NCBI GenBank assembly: GCA_944389495.1
Contig: CALXMN010000003.1
Coordinates: 74,862-138,861, forward strand
Direction of reading: 5' to 3'
DNA from: an uncultured Alphaproteobacteria bacterium
GTDB taxonomy: Bacteria; Pseudomonadota; Alphaproteobacteria; Rs-D84
Length of the DNA: 64,000 bases
In this document: piece by piece, positions 26,034 to 34,143 of the stretch
Layout: every line of letters starts with the position of its first letter
Numbering within the stretch: position 1 is the first letter of the stretch
Notes under the pieces: model-generated
Seen by the model: only the letters and a program-made list of their open reading frames with translations
Told to the model about the DNA's origin: nothing
Databases searched by the model: none
Made by a program: the position numbers and the translations under genes

Positions 26034-27117
26034 TTATTTTGCGTTTTGGTCGCGCTGTAATAATGCCAGCATAAAGTCGTCCAAATCACCATCCAATACC
26101 GCATTTGAATCCGTCTTTTCAACACCGGTACGCACGTCTTTAACCAACTGGTACGGATACAGGACATAGTTTCTTATTTGGCTGCCCCATTCGATTTTCT
26201 TTTGCGCAGCCAGGGCGGCATTTTCGACCTCGGCCCGTTTTTGACGTTCCAACTCGTAAAGGCGACTGCGCAACATTTTCATTGCCATTTCACGGTTTTG
26301 GATTTGGCTGCGTTCATTTTGACACGTAACAACCACGCCGGTTGGAATATGTGTTATGCGAACGGCGCTGTCGGTTTTGTTGACGTGTTGCCCCCCGGCA
26401 CCGGATGAACGATATGTATCGATACGCAAATCTTTATCGTTAATTTCGATTTCTATGGAATCGTCAACGTCGGGCCATACGTCAACGGATGCAAAACTGG
26501 TCTGTCGTTTACCGTTCGCATTAAACGGCGATATGCGCACCAAACGATGTACCCCGATTTCATTCTTTAACCAACCATACGCCCGTTCGCCCGTAATTCG
26601 ATATGTAATATTTTTAATTCCCGCGGTATCACCTGGGTGCTCTTCAACAACCTCGCATCCAAAGCCGTGACGTTCGGCCCATCGCGCATACATCCGGGCC
26701 AACATTTGTGCCCAATCTTGGGCCTCGGTTCCGCCGGCGCCGGCCTGGATGAACAAAAATGCGCCATTATTGTCCGCCGGATCGCGAAACAGTGTAATAA
26801 ATTTTGCCTTGTGCGCATCTGTGGCCAATTTCTCAATCGCACGAATAACATCCGTATCATCGGGGGCCAATTCATATAATTCGGCCAGATTTTGATATTC
26901 TGATTCCAATGTTCGCAAACTGTTTAATGTTTTTTCCAGATTGGATTTTTTTTGTAACAATGCGCGCGCATTATCTGGGTCAGACCATAAATCAGGATTG
27001 TTTGTCTGTGTGGTTAATTCAGAAATTTGTTTTTCCAGTTTTTCCGGGTCAAAGAAACCCCCTGACGGCGGAAATGTCGTCTGAAATTTGTATCAATGCT
27101 TCGTTCGGTATAATCAT
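26034..27117 (-). CDS. prfB: Peptide chain release factor 2 with programmed +1 frameshift
   Basis: RF2 reads UGA and UAA. The start ATG at 27115-27117 opens a 22-codon segment ending in AGG GGG TTT CTT TGA C; the in-frame TGA is at 27049-27051. A +1 shift at CTT resumes at 27050 with DPEKLEKQISEL and runs to 26034. The AGGGGG is the internal Shine-Dalgarno-like stimulator and CTT-TGA-C the slippery stop, exactly as in classical prfB autoregulation. The catalytic GGQ is in RSSGAGGQHVNKTDSAVRI; the tripeptide region is present. About 360 residues in total, normal for RF2. Annotating only the long frame would lose the N-terminus. Confidence 0.96.
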
Positions 27118-27240
27118 AGTTTTTCAATTTTATCAGTATATTGAATCAAATCAATAAAATTATACTTATGGTTTAAAATGACAATTGCCTTTTTTTTCAC
27201 AATATGATAAAGTTTTATATATCGAGAGGGGATTCCAATA

Positions 27241-28497
27241 ATGAAAAGTACTTTTATAGCATTTGGTTTGATTGCGTGTTTTTGCACATCTGGGGCATTT
27301 GCGGTGTCGGCCGGCACGGTTGCGAACGATGGCGTAACACGTGGTACGGCGGCCTATGCCACGTCGGGCACAACCGGCACGAATACGGTTAATCGCGGGT
27401 ACCAGGGGTTGGCCAATTCATATTTGACGAACCAGCGTAATACATACTATATGGTGACCCAGCCGGATGTAGATTCTGCCTGCCGCGAAAAGATTTATGA
27501 TTGTCTGGCCGAATATTGCGGTGATGTTACCGTTGTTCCGGGGCAACGTACGGGTCGATGCCAATATGCAACGGAATCTGAATTATATAATTATGCTATG
27601 TTATGTCTTCAGCGGGATACATCGGTATTGTTGCCGCAATACAATACCGGGTTGCGAACCAGTGGCGGTGGCTTAAACACTGCGGCGCGTTTGTGCCCCC
27701 CCTATGTCCAGCAAGAGGTTATGTCATATCTATCTATGGCAAATATGGCCGATGAATTATCAAAATCGCACAGTGACCTGTGCCTGCAACGCCGGCAAGA
27801 GCTTGAGGCGGCAATGGCCTGTCATTCGGTTGCATTGGCGTACGGAAATGAAACAACCAGTATGTTAACAACACAATTAACGGATGCCTGTGGCGCGGGC
27901 GTTCCGGGCGGTTCGGCGGAAATGGTAACGCGCTTTGCAAATGCCGGAAATGTTGGCGCAAACATTTGGGGATGGGCGGAAAAGATTTTAAATCTTGATA
28001 TGAATCAAAAGGGCGAAGATTGGCAAATGGCGGTCGATTCCGTATTGGCCAGTTATACAAACCGAATGAATTTGGCCTGTGGGGATGATTTGCAGATAAA
28101 CACTGCGTCAACATCAACATCTGATACGTCCCAGCCATCAACACTGCAGACGGTTGCGGCGTTGGCAACCGGGGTTGCATTCCCAACCGCTGCGCCAAAC
28201 GTACAAAATCCATATGAAAATCAGAGTTTGTATATGGAACAAACAACTATGTCCGAAGTGTATGATTATGACACCGCGTACCAGTTGGTCCAGGCCGCAA
28301 TGAGCAATCCATCCACAACACAAAATAATTTCTTGACCACGGCCCAATTGGCAAATATGCAAAACGCCTATGTCCGTGGAACCAAGGTGTTTATTATTCG
28401 CGACAGTGCCCGTTGTTATATCGTGCCCGTTGCAACAATGACGACCCAGGAAACGAATTTGATTGCACAAATGTTCGCCAGTTGTATCAGTCGTTAA
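27241..28497 (+). CDS. Secreted protein, 418 aa, unknown
   Basis: Signal peptide MKSTFIAFGLIACFCTSGAFA, then a Thr/Gly-rich stretch and a mature region with scattered Cys (CREKIYDCLAEYCG, RCQYATESELYNYAMLC). GAGAGGGG upstream of the ATG is a good ribosome-binding site. No known domain. The middle is helical (MANMADELSKSHSDLCLQRRQELEAAMACH) and a Thr/Ser-rich linker precedes the C-terminal 120 residues. Probably periplasmic or extracellular. A terminator follows at 28503-28530. Confidence 0.7.
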   Translation: MKSTFIAFGLIACFCTSGAFAVSAGTVANDGVTRGTAAYATSGTTGTNTVNRGYQGLANSYLTNQRNTYYMVTQPDVDSACREKIYDCLAEYCGDVTVVPGQRTGRCQYATESELYNYAMLCLQRDTSVLLPQYNTGLRTSGGGLNTAARLCPPYVQQEVMSYLSMANMADELSKSHSDLCLQRRQELEAAMACHSVALAYGNETTSMLTTQLTDACGAGVPGGSAEMVTRFANAGNVGANIWGWAEKILNLDMNQKGEDWQMAVDSVLASYTNRMNLACGDDLQINTASTSTSDTSQPSTLQTVAALATGVAFPTAAPNVQNPYENQSLYMEQTTMSEVYDYDTAYQLVQAAMSNPSTTQNNFLTTAQLANMQNAYVRGTKVFIIRDSARCYIVPVATMTTQETNLIAQMFASCISR

Positions 28498-28502
28498 CAA
28501 TC

Positions 28503-28530
28503 AATCCCCCATTGTATGGGGGATTTTTTT
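28503..28530 (+). terminator. Intrinsic terminator
   Basis: AATCCCCCA/TGGGGGATT stem followed by seven T. Confidence 0.88.
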
Positions 28531-28591
28531 ATAGATTATTTTCCGAAATTATAATACTATTCAAACATAGTTTTATCTGGGGGTGTTTAAG

Positions 28592-29533
28592 ATGCAACCA
28601 TTAATAAGTGTTATTATTCCGGTATATAACAGCGCGGATTTGTTGACACGGTGCCTAAATTATTTGATTAATCAGACGTACAACAAATTGGAAATCATAA
28701 TAATCGACGATGGCAGCACAGATAACACACCCGGCGTATGCCGCGATTTTGCAAAACGTGATGCACGTATAAAATTCTTGCGCCAAAAAAATTCCGGGCC
28801 GGCGAACGCGCGCAACAATGGCCTGGGCAAGGCAACGGGTGAATACGTTCACTTTCACGACGCGGATGACTTTGTTGAACAAGATTATTATGAAAAAATG
28901 GTTGCGGCACTGAATCAAAGTCACGCAGATATAATATGTGGCGAAGTCGAAGAAATTGGATATTTTTTTCCAAAGTTTGATCGCGTACATATATGTACAA
29001 CACTGGAAGAAAAATTATCAATTCCGCGAACATATATGTTCAATGTTGTGTGGCGCTATATGTACAGACGTGATTTCCTTGTGCAACATAATTTACAGTA
29101 TCCCAAGAATATGTTTGTCGGCGAAGATACAATGTTTATGATGTATGCAACATATTATGCAAATACAATTGCAACCGCCCCGGGCGCGGTGTATCATTGT
29201 ATCAGCAACCCTGATTCTTTGGGTAAAAATTACAAGCAAATTATGAACGGGCGTGAAAATGGCGCAATCGCTGATTCCAATAAATATGCAGATTTTATTA
29301 AAAAAACTGGTATAGCTGATATTACAGAGCGTTTGCGTCGCGGTGTGTTGGATCGTTCCGAACGGCTTGAGTTTTTTCATATTCCGATTTTTGCGAAAAA
29401 GTTTTACACAAACGGAACCATTAAATATTGCTTTTTAAATTTGCCGATTGTTACGAAAAAACAGGGGCATAATCGTATCAAGTATTATCTGTGCGGCGTA
29501 TATGTATTTCGCAAATTTATAACAATAGCCTAA
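28592..29533 (+). CDS. Family 2 glycosyltransferase
   Basis: 313 residues. GT-A fold: LISVIIPVYNSADLL at the N-terminus, IIIIDDGSTDNTP (first Asp pair), NSGPANARNNGLG, and the DxD-like HDADD near residue 90 that binds the nucleotide-sugar metal. The C-terminal half ends in an amphipathic region (HNRIKYYLCGVYVFRKF) typical of cell-surface polysaccharide or LPS transferases. GGGGGT upstream supports the ATG at 28592. A truncated relative of its first 25 codons lies at 62231-62308. Confidence 0.87.
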   Translation: MQPLISVIIPVYNSADLLTRCLNYLINQTYNKLEIIIIDDGSTDNTPGVCRDFAKRDARIKFLRQKNSGPANARNNGLGKATGEYVHFHDADDFVEQDYYEKMVAALNQSHADIICGEVEEIGYFFPKFDRVHICTTLEEKLSIPRTYMFNVVWRYMYRRDFLVQHNLQYPKNMFVGEDTMFMMYATYYANTIATAPGAVYHCISNPDSLGKNYKQIMNGRENGAIADSNKYADFIKKTGIADITERLRRGVLDRSERLEFFHIPIFAKKFYTNGTIKYCFLNLPIVTKKQGHNRIKYYLCGVYVFRKFITIA

Positions 29534-29590
29534 GGGATTTTGTCGTATAGCGCTTGAACTAAGTTCGTTTTTTTGGTATAATTATCCAAA

Positions 29591-30751
29591 ATGAAATTTA
29601 CCAGACGTACACTTTTAAAGGTTACTGGATTATCTGCGGTGGCCATTGCAATTTTACCGCGTATGGCATTTGCGGCACGTAATTCTTTACGCACGGTTCG
29701 TACAGGTGTCCAACCGGGAAACAAAACTCGTCTGGTCATAGAAACTGCGTCACGCCCATCGTATACAATATCTTACCCCACGAACCAGTTGGTTATAACA
29801 TTGGCCAATACGTCGGCCAACACGTCTTTGGCACCTGCGATGGCGGCGGGCACATTGGTTACCGCAATTACCCAGGCGCAAAGTGGGGACAAATTACAAA
29901 TAATTGCAGACTTGTCACGCCCAATAAATGAAATACCACGCGATAATATAATGTTGTTAAGCCCGAATGGTGACAATGATTATAGATTGGTAATCGATTT
30001 TACCGGTGCCACCGGAACTGCCACCACCGCGGCATCTGCCACCCCGGCCAAGACAACGAAAACAACGGCTGGACGTAAATATGTTGTTGTTATTGATGCC
30101 GGACACGGGGGCAAGGATCCCGGCTGTATAGGCAAGGGCGGAACCCAAGAAAAAACCGTTGTATTATCGGTTGCGAAAAAATTAAAAAATCAATTGGATG
30201 CGGCGGGATTTCAAACATACCTTACGCGCAGCAATGATACATATTTAAAATTGGCGCAACGTGCGGCCATAGGTGAAAAGAAACACGCAGATTTATTCTT
30301 GTCACTGCACGCAAATGCGAACCCCAGTCGCGCAATGCAGGGATTTTCAATATACACATTGTCGGAAAAGGCATCGGATGAAGAGGCGGCTAAATTGGCC
30401 GATGCGGAAAATGCGGCCGATAAAATCGACGTCAGTGGCTTTGAACAGTTTGATAAAGATATTCGTATTGCCTTGTCTTCTTTGCAGCAACACGCGGTTG
30501 CAGAAATGTCTGTTGAATACGCAAATGGCGTTGCATCGGCGTTCAAGCGTGCCAAGATTAAGCAACAGCCTGGTCCGGATGTACGTCACGCACCGTTTGC
30601 GGTTTTGCGTTCCACGGTACCCGGGGCTTTGTTGGAATTGGGGCATTTGTCCAATGCGTCCGAAGAAAAGTTATTAAAATCATCTGCGCACCAAGATAAA
30701 TTGGTTGCGGCGATTGTAAAATCTGTAAAAGCGTATAATTTTGATGTTTAA
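29591..30751 (+). CDS. amiC: N-acetylmuramoyl-L-alanine amidase, Tat-exported (AmiC-like)
   Basis: 386 residues. Twin-arginine signal (FTRRTLLKVTGLSAVAIAI), then an AMIN domain (about 35-140) for septal envelope targeting, a Thr/Ala linker and an Amidase_3 domain from YVVVIDAGHGGKDPG (about 168) through SLHANANPS to LLELGHLSNASEE. The zinc-ligand His and Glu positions are visible. It cleaves septal peptidoglycan in cell division; Tat export with AMIN plus Amidase_3 is the AmiC layout. Confidence 0.9.
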   Translation: MKFTRRTLLKVTGLSAVAIAILPRMAFAARNSLRTVRTGVQPGNKTRLVIETASRPSYTISYPTNQLVITLANTSANTSLAPAMAAGTLVTAITQAQSGDKLQIIADLSRPINEIPRDNIMLLSPNGDNDYRLVIDFTGATGTATTAASATPAKTTKTTAGRKYVVVIDAGHGGKDPGCIGKGGTQEKTVVLSVAKKLKNQLDAAGFQTYLTRSNDTYLKLAQRAAIGEKKHADLFLSLHANANPSRAMQGFSIYTLSEKASDEEAAKLADAENAADKIDVSGFEQFDKDIRIALSSLQQHAVAEMSVEYANGVASAFKRAKIKQQPGPDVRHAPFAVLRSTVPGALLELGHLSNASEEKLLKSSAHQDKLVAAIVKSVKAYNFDV

Positions 30752-30794
30752 TACTTGCAAATAAAAACGAAATCTGTATAATCACACAACATCC

Positions 30795-30884
30795 GGAGAC
30801 GTGGCAGAGTGGTCGAATGCGCGCGACTCGAAATCGTGTATACGGGCAACCGTATCAAGGGTTCGAATCCCTTCGTCTCCGCCA
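30795..30884 (+). tRNA. tRNA-Ser(CGA)
   Basis: Class II tRNA with acceptor GGAGACG/CGTCTCC, anticodon stem CGCGA/TCGTG and loop CTCGAAA (anticodon CGA), a long variable arm, T-arm with TTCGAAT, discriminator G and encoded CCA. Its last 19 bases recur at 31058-31076. Confidence 0.95.
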
Positions 30885-31076
30885 GGAATAATAAAATGCC
30901 CCCTCACGGGGCATTTTATTATTCCCAGTGAAATGAAACGGTGCGAACACATCGCAATCGCAGATTGCCGGTTCGACAACAAGTAGATTTGCCAAACGTC
31001 AGTGCGGGCAAATCGTTACGGTTGCCCCGCAGCCGGCACACTTGTGCCGTGCAAGGAAATCCCTTCGTCTCCGCCA
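30866..31076 (+). repeat. Direct repeat of the tRNA-Ser 3' end (att-like)
   Basis: The last 19 bases of tRNA-Ser including CCA (30866-30884) are repeated exactly at 31058-31076. Duplicated tRNA ends are the classic footprint of site-specific integration. The 30927-31057 interval has no gene; it contains a CGGCACA/GTGCCG hairpin. Confidence 0.8.
30885..30925 (+). terminator. tRNA-Ser terminator
   Basis: Long inverted repeat GGAATAATAAAATGCCCC with its complement around a short loop, immediately after the tRNA. Confidence 0.8.
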
Positions 31077-31080
31077 CAAT

Positions 31081-31110
31081 AAAAAACACGCCCAACGGGG
31101 CGTTTTTTAT
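31081..31110. terminator. Bidirectional terminator after the DUF488 gene
   Basis: AAAAAACACGCCC/GGGGCGTTTTTT stem-loop with runs on both sides. Confidence 0.8.
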
Positions 31111-31532
31111 AAATGCGTAATGTCGATGTCGGGAAAATGCGATGCGATATATTCCGCGGCGAGCCTGCGGTGGCATTGCACTGCGGGTTTTTCTGTGCAT
31201 AACAGGCATATACGGTCAATGTCGACCGGGGCGAGCCCATCGGTCGGTCGGCGCGCAGCCAGCAATTCGCGATACAGTTTTTCATAATCGGCCCAAGTGA
31301 TGCAGCCGTTTTTATATCCTGTCAATATTTCTGTGGTTGGCGCAAATTCGGGATGGTATTCGTACCGCGCGCCCAATACCGTGGCCAGATTTTCACCACT
31401 GTAAAACGGAACGTACGCGCTGGCGCGCCACAGACGCACATCCCACACGGCGCGCACGCGCACTGCATTCAGGACCTCTATAAACCCGTCCGGGCTTTTA
31501 CCACTGAAACCGATTGTAAATATCTTTGGCAT
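31107..31532 (-). CDS. DUF488-family protein
   Basis: 141 residues. Family landmarks are IFTIGFSGKSPDGFIEVL at the N-terminus, WDVRLWRAS (the DVR motif), a FYSGENLATVLG segment, YEKLYRELL and the C-terminal ICLLCTEKPAVQCHRRLAAEYI with two conserved Cys and a His-Arg pair. DUF488 proteins are soluble and poorly characterised; they recur near DNA-related and conflict-system genes. Here it lies one base after the dual-OB-like gene, so they form an operon. Confidence 0.85.
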   Translation of the reverse strand: MPKIFTIGFSGKSPDGFIEVLNAVRVRAVWDVRLWRASAYVPFYSGENLATVLGARYEYHPEFAPTTEILTGYKNGCITWADYEKLYRELLAARRPTDGLAPVDIDRICLLCTEKPAVQCHRRLAAEYIASHFPDIDITHL

Positions 31533-31533
31533 A

Positions 31534-32184
31534 TCAATACAAAAATAGTCCGTTTAGCATCAAATAGCAATGATTTTCCTGCATCAGGAACTTTCGCGCC
31601 AACCCTATACGACAATGTGCATATTGGCTGGCTGCGACAGTACTATTTAAGCCTACAACATCTTTATCTTGATCAAATATGTCGCGCAAATATTTGCAAC
31701 TAACCTTTAATTCATAAGTCTGATTTGAAAAATCAGTAATACGAACACGTAATTTTCCATCTTCTGTAAAGAATTCAATATTATGTGCCGGTATCAATAT
31801 TGCACCCAATGACGGACATTTGGTTCCCTGCGCAACATAGGCATTTTCTTTGACATGATGATAAAATATACTTTGAATATCCTTTGACAAGCTTTCTCTC
31901 AGCGCAGTTGCCAATGTCTTGCCCGGTTCAAATTTTCGCAATACTTCAATAGAATCAATATCTATATTCACATCTTCAGTTCTGTGCGGATAATCACGTG
32001 GCTCTTTGAATTTTTCATTATCAACCAGTATTTCGCAGTATGTAGTCGGAATTTGACCGGCATCCCAGTATCCACCATCTAGCATCAGCCGTTTCATATT
32101 TTTTTCATAAGTATCAAATCCAGCAATACAGAATTTTTCTTTCATATATGTTATGTCGGAAATAATTATATTTGATTTTTTCAT
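31534..32184 (-). CDS. Dual-OB-domain-like protein
   Basis: 216 residues. The N-terminal pattern KKSNIIISDITYMKEKFCIAGFD and RLMLDGGYWDAG...TYCEILVDN matches my memory of the dual OB-fold family that often neighbours DUF488 genes; the C-terminal half (LRVRITDFSNQTYELKVSCKYLRD, then GLARKF near the end) looks like a second OB fold. OB folds suggest nucleic-acid or nucleotide binding. AAAGGA before the ATG at 32184 fixes the start. The gene is AT-richer than its surroundings. The family name is from recognition only and needs a profile search. Confidence 0.65.
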   Translation of the reverse strand: MKKSNIIISDITYMKEKFCIAGFDTYEKNMKRLMLDGGYWDAGQIPTTYCEILVDNEKFKEPRDYPHRTEDVNIDIDSIEVLRKFEPGKTLATALRESLSKDIQSIFYHHVKENAYVAQGTKCPSLGAILIPAHNIEFFTEDGKLRVRITDFSNQTYELKVSCKYLRDIFDQDKDVVGLNSTVAASQYAHCRIGLARKFLMQENHCYLMLNGLFLY

Positions 32185-32204
32185 GTGTTTCCTTTGGGGT
32201 AACA

Positions 32205-32304
32205 AAAATCCCCGCCAAGAACGGCGGGGCAAATAAAAAACGGCGATATAAATCGCCCGCTTAACTCAGCGAAATATTATACCAAAATTTGGTTAAAAAA
32301 TCAA
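32205..32304 (-). promoter_or_regulatory. Promoter with two terminator-like hairpins in the leader
   Basis: Minus strand: TTGATT (32299-32304), 17 bases, TATAAT (32276-32281). Then GGCGAT/ATCGCC with six T (about 32241-32256), and CCCCGCC/GGCGGGG followed by TTTTTG (about 32210-32229), then the AAAGGA site of the dual-OB-like gene. Transcripts would have to pass two intrinsic-terminator shapes before reaching the cassette. Confidence 0.65.
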
Positions 32305-32395
32305 TAAAAAAGATTGTGTTCTAAATAAATACCCTGTATTTGTCATATCTAATACCGTCAAATGTTACGCCTCCGCCACAATAAAAAACACGCCC

Positions 32396-32545
32396 GTATA
32401 GGCGTGATTTTTTTATTGTGTTTGACAATATGGATTCGAACCCGGGGGCAAGGGTTCGAACCGCCGCAAAAATAAAACGAAAAAATTATCATAAAAAACA
32501 TTGGATTTTTTATATAATGTTATAAAATGACCACCGTATGTTTTT
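32396..32545. other. tRNA-like inverted remnant
   Basis: Around 32434-32461 the sequence GATTCGAACCC...GGGTTCGAACC forms an inverted repeat of T-arm-like motifs, right after the outer direct repeat. It looks like scrap of tRNA sequence left by recombination. No gene is seen before the ATG of the next one. Confidence 0.4.
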
Positions 32546-32563
32546 ATGGAGAAATCTGATATT

Positions 32564-32917
32564 ATGAATATTATGAAATCGTTTAATGAACAGGTTTATG
32601 ATATTGTGGCACGCATTCCGGCGGGGCGGGTGGCAACGTTTGGTCAGATTGCGCGAATGATTGGCCGCCCACGTATGGCGCGCTTTGTGGGATACGCATC
32701 AAATAACAAAAACAGTTGGCATCTGCCGTGGCATCGTGTTGTATTCAAAGACGGCAGTTTGTGCGGCCCCGGTTTTTTCGAGCAACAATACAAAGCACTG
32801 AAATCCGAAGGGGTAAAATTTACCCGTGACAAGCACGTCAAGATGGATGAATTTCAATGGGATCCCGAACGGGATGGGGTGCCAATGGACATTCGCGATT
32901 TTCCATTGGTTTTTTAA
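32564..32917 (+). CDS. atl: Alkyltransferase-like DNA-binding protein (ATL)
   Basis: 117 residues, the size of ATL proteins. The fold matches the DNA-binding domain of O6-alkylguanine transferases: VYDIVARIPAGRVATFGQIARMIG (helix-turn-helix) and WHLPWHRVVFKDG. The active-site Cys of the PCHRV motif is Trp, the hallmark of ATLs, which bind O6-alkylguanine and hand it to nucleotide excision repair without dealkylating it. The start has GGAGA 10 bases upstream; ATG 32546 and 32573 are alternatives. Confidence 0.85.
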   Translation: MNIMKSFNEQVYDIVARIPAGRVATFGQIARMIGRPRMARFVGYASNNKNSWHLPWHRVVFKDGSLCGPGFFEQQYKALKSEGVKFTRDKHVKMDEFQWDPERDGVPMDIRDFPLVF

Positions 32918-32944
32918 AAAGAACCGGGGTAAGCACCCCGTTTT

Positions 32945-33712
32945 TTATTTTTTCCCATCCTTGTGATAAAGTTTTTTATTAATCATTTCCGCCGTCAGTT
33001 TTCGTAATGTCAAGAACCACGAACGTACATCGTAACCCGCGTCGGACTTGGATATACGGTTGTACATTTCCGCGGTTGTTGACGGCGCTGGCATAACGAC
33101 GTCGTCACCCATATGCCAATCTGCGGGCGTTGAAACGCCAAACGCATCGGTTACCTGTAAAGCAATTAATATCCGTTTAATTTCATCAAAATTGCGTCCT
33201 GTTGTAAGTGGATAATACAGTATTGCCCGGATAATGCCTTTGGGGTCAATTATAAAAACCGCACGTACGGCACGTGTATCCGATGCGTTTGGGTGCAGCA
33301 TACCATATTGCTTTGCAATATTCATATTCATATCGTCTATGATTGGAAATACTATATCGACATTCTCTATATCACGATACTTAATATTCCGGATGGCATT
33401 TATCCAGGCCAAATGCCCGGTCAGTGTTCCAATTGACAAACCTATAATTTCTGTGTTCAGTTTTTTAAAATCTTCTAACATAGATTGAAAAACCATAAAT
33501 TCCGTTGTGCAAACAGGTGTAAAATCGGCCGGATGAGAAAATAAAATCACCCATTTGCCTGCATAATCCATCGGGAAATTTATAACGCCATTTGTGGTAT
33601 TTGCGACAAATTCCGGTGCGGCATTACCAATTAATGGCATTTGTGAAACTTTGTTTTCGTTATCGTGTTCGCCACAGGTACAGCCCATATGTTCGTGAAT
33701 ACAATTGTGCAT
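32945..33712 (-). CDS. Peroxiredoxin of the Prx6 (1-Cys-like) type
   Basis: 255 residues. An unusual N-terminal extension rich in His and Cys (MHNCIHEHMGCTCGEHD) could bind metal. The thioredoxin fold follows with PADFTPVCTTEF, holding the peroxidatic Cys, and a typical long Prx6 C-terminal domain (TTGRNFDEIKRILIALQ, TPADWHMGDDVV). No later Cys is available as resolving residue within the fold, so reduction needs a partner or the N-terminal cysteines. AAGGAG upstream fixes the ATG at 33712. Confidence 0.88.
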   Translation of the reverse strand: MHNCIHEHMGCTCGEHDNENKVSQMPLIGNAAPEFVANTTNGVINFPMDYAGKWVILFSHPADFTPVCTTEFMVFQSMLEDFKKLNTEIIGLSIGTLTGHLAWINAIRNIKYRDIENVDIVFPIIDDMNMNIAKQYGMLHPNASDTRAVRAVFIIDPKGIIRAILYYPLTTGRNFDEIKRILIALQVTDAFGVSTPADWHMGDDVVMPAPSTTAEMYNRISKSDAGYDVRSWFLTLRKLTAEMINKKLYHKDGKK

Positions 33713-33860
33713 AATCTTGCTCCTTTTTTTATGCATTATACTTATATTGATTACGTCACGTAACAGGCATATAATCCAAGCATTTAATGACATAAAACTT
33801 TGTTCTTGATAAAAGCCCCCAAGAAATCAATAATAGTTAGAAAACGAAAAGGAAAAAAAG

Positions 33861-34139
33861 ATGAAGCGTTCTGATATTGTACGATCTATGCAGGTCCAGT
33901 TTAAACATATGCGTGTTTCTGATGCGGCGGCCATCTTGAATACAATCGCCGATCAAATGATTGAATCAGTTGCGGCCGGTCACAGAATAGAAGTTCGGGG
34001 TTTTGGTACATTTCAACCGCGTGCCCGCGCAACCAAGGTTGGATATAATCCCTGTACCGGTCAACCAATGCATTTGGATGCAAGTACAACCATCTTGTTC
34101 AAGCCCAGTCGTGAATTAACAAAAAAAATGAACGAGTAA
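33861..34139 (+). CDS. HU/IHF-family nucleoid protein
   Basis: 92 residues: two N-terminal helices, then the IEVRGFGTFQPRARATKVGYNPCTG beta-arm and a basic C-terminus. Length and arm fit HU or IHF; the IEVRGFGTF motif leans to the IHF-beta side but I do not separate them. AAGGAA upstream is the ribosome-binding site. accDA starts four bases after the stop. Confidence 0.9.
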   Translation: MKRSDIVRSMQVQFKHMRVSDAAAILNTIADQMIESVAAGHRIEVRGFGTFQPRARATKVGYNPCTGQPMHLDASTTILFKPSRELTKKMNE

Positions 34140-34143
34140 TAAA

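Larger units (their letters stand above)
31069..32395 (+). repeat. 25-bp direct repeats flanking the DUF488/dual-OB cassette
   Basis: 31069-31093 and 32371-32395 are identical over 25 bases: CTCCGCCA (end of the tRNA) followed by CAATAAAAAACACGCCC. They enclose exactly the two genes at 31107-32184. Each repeat continues into a terminator-like hairpin (CGCCC...GGGCG or similar) of different sequence. Confidence 0.8.

Noticed and set aside
26034-26960. prfB as a gene starting inside at 26960
   Set aside because: The upstream sequence carries the exact +1 frameshift site and a 22-codon opening frame, so the internal start is an artefact.
30927-31057. Second tRNA gene between the two copies of the tRNA-Ser end
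   Set aside because: Only the last 19 bases are duplicated; no D-arm or anticodon arm can be folded.
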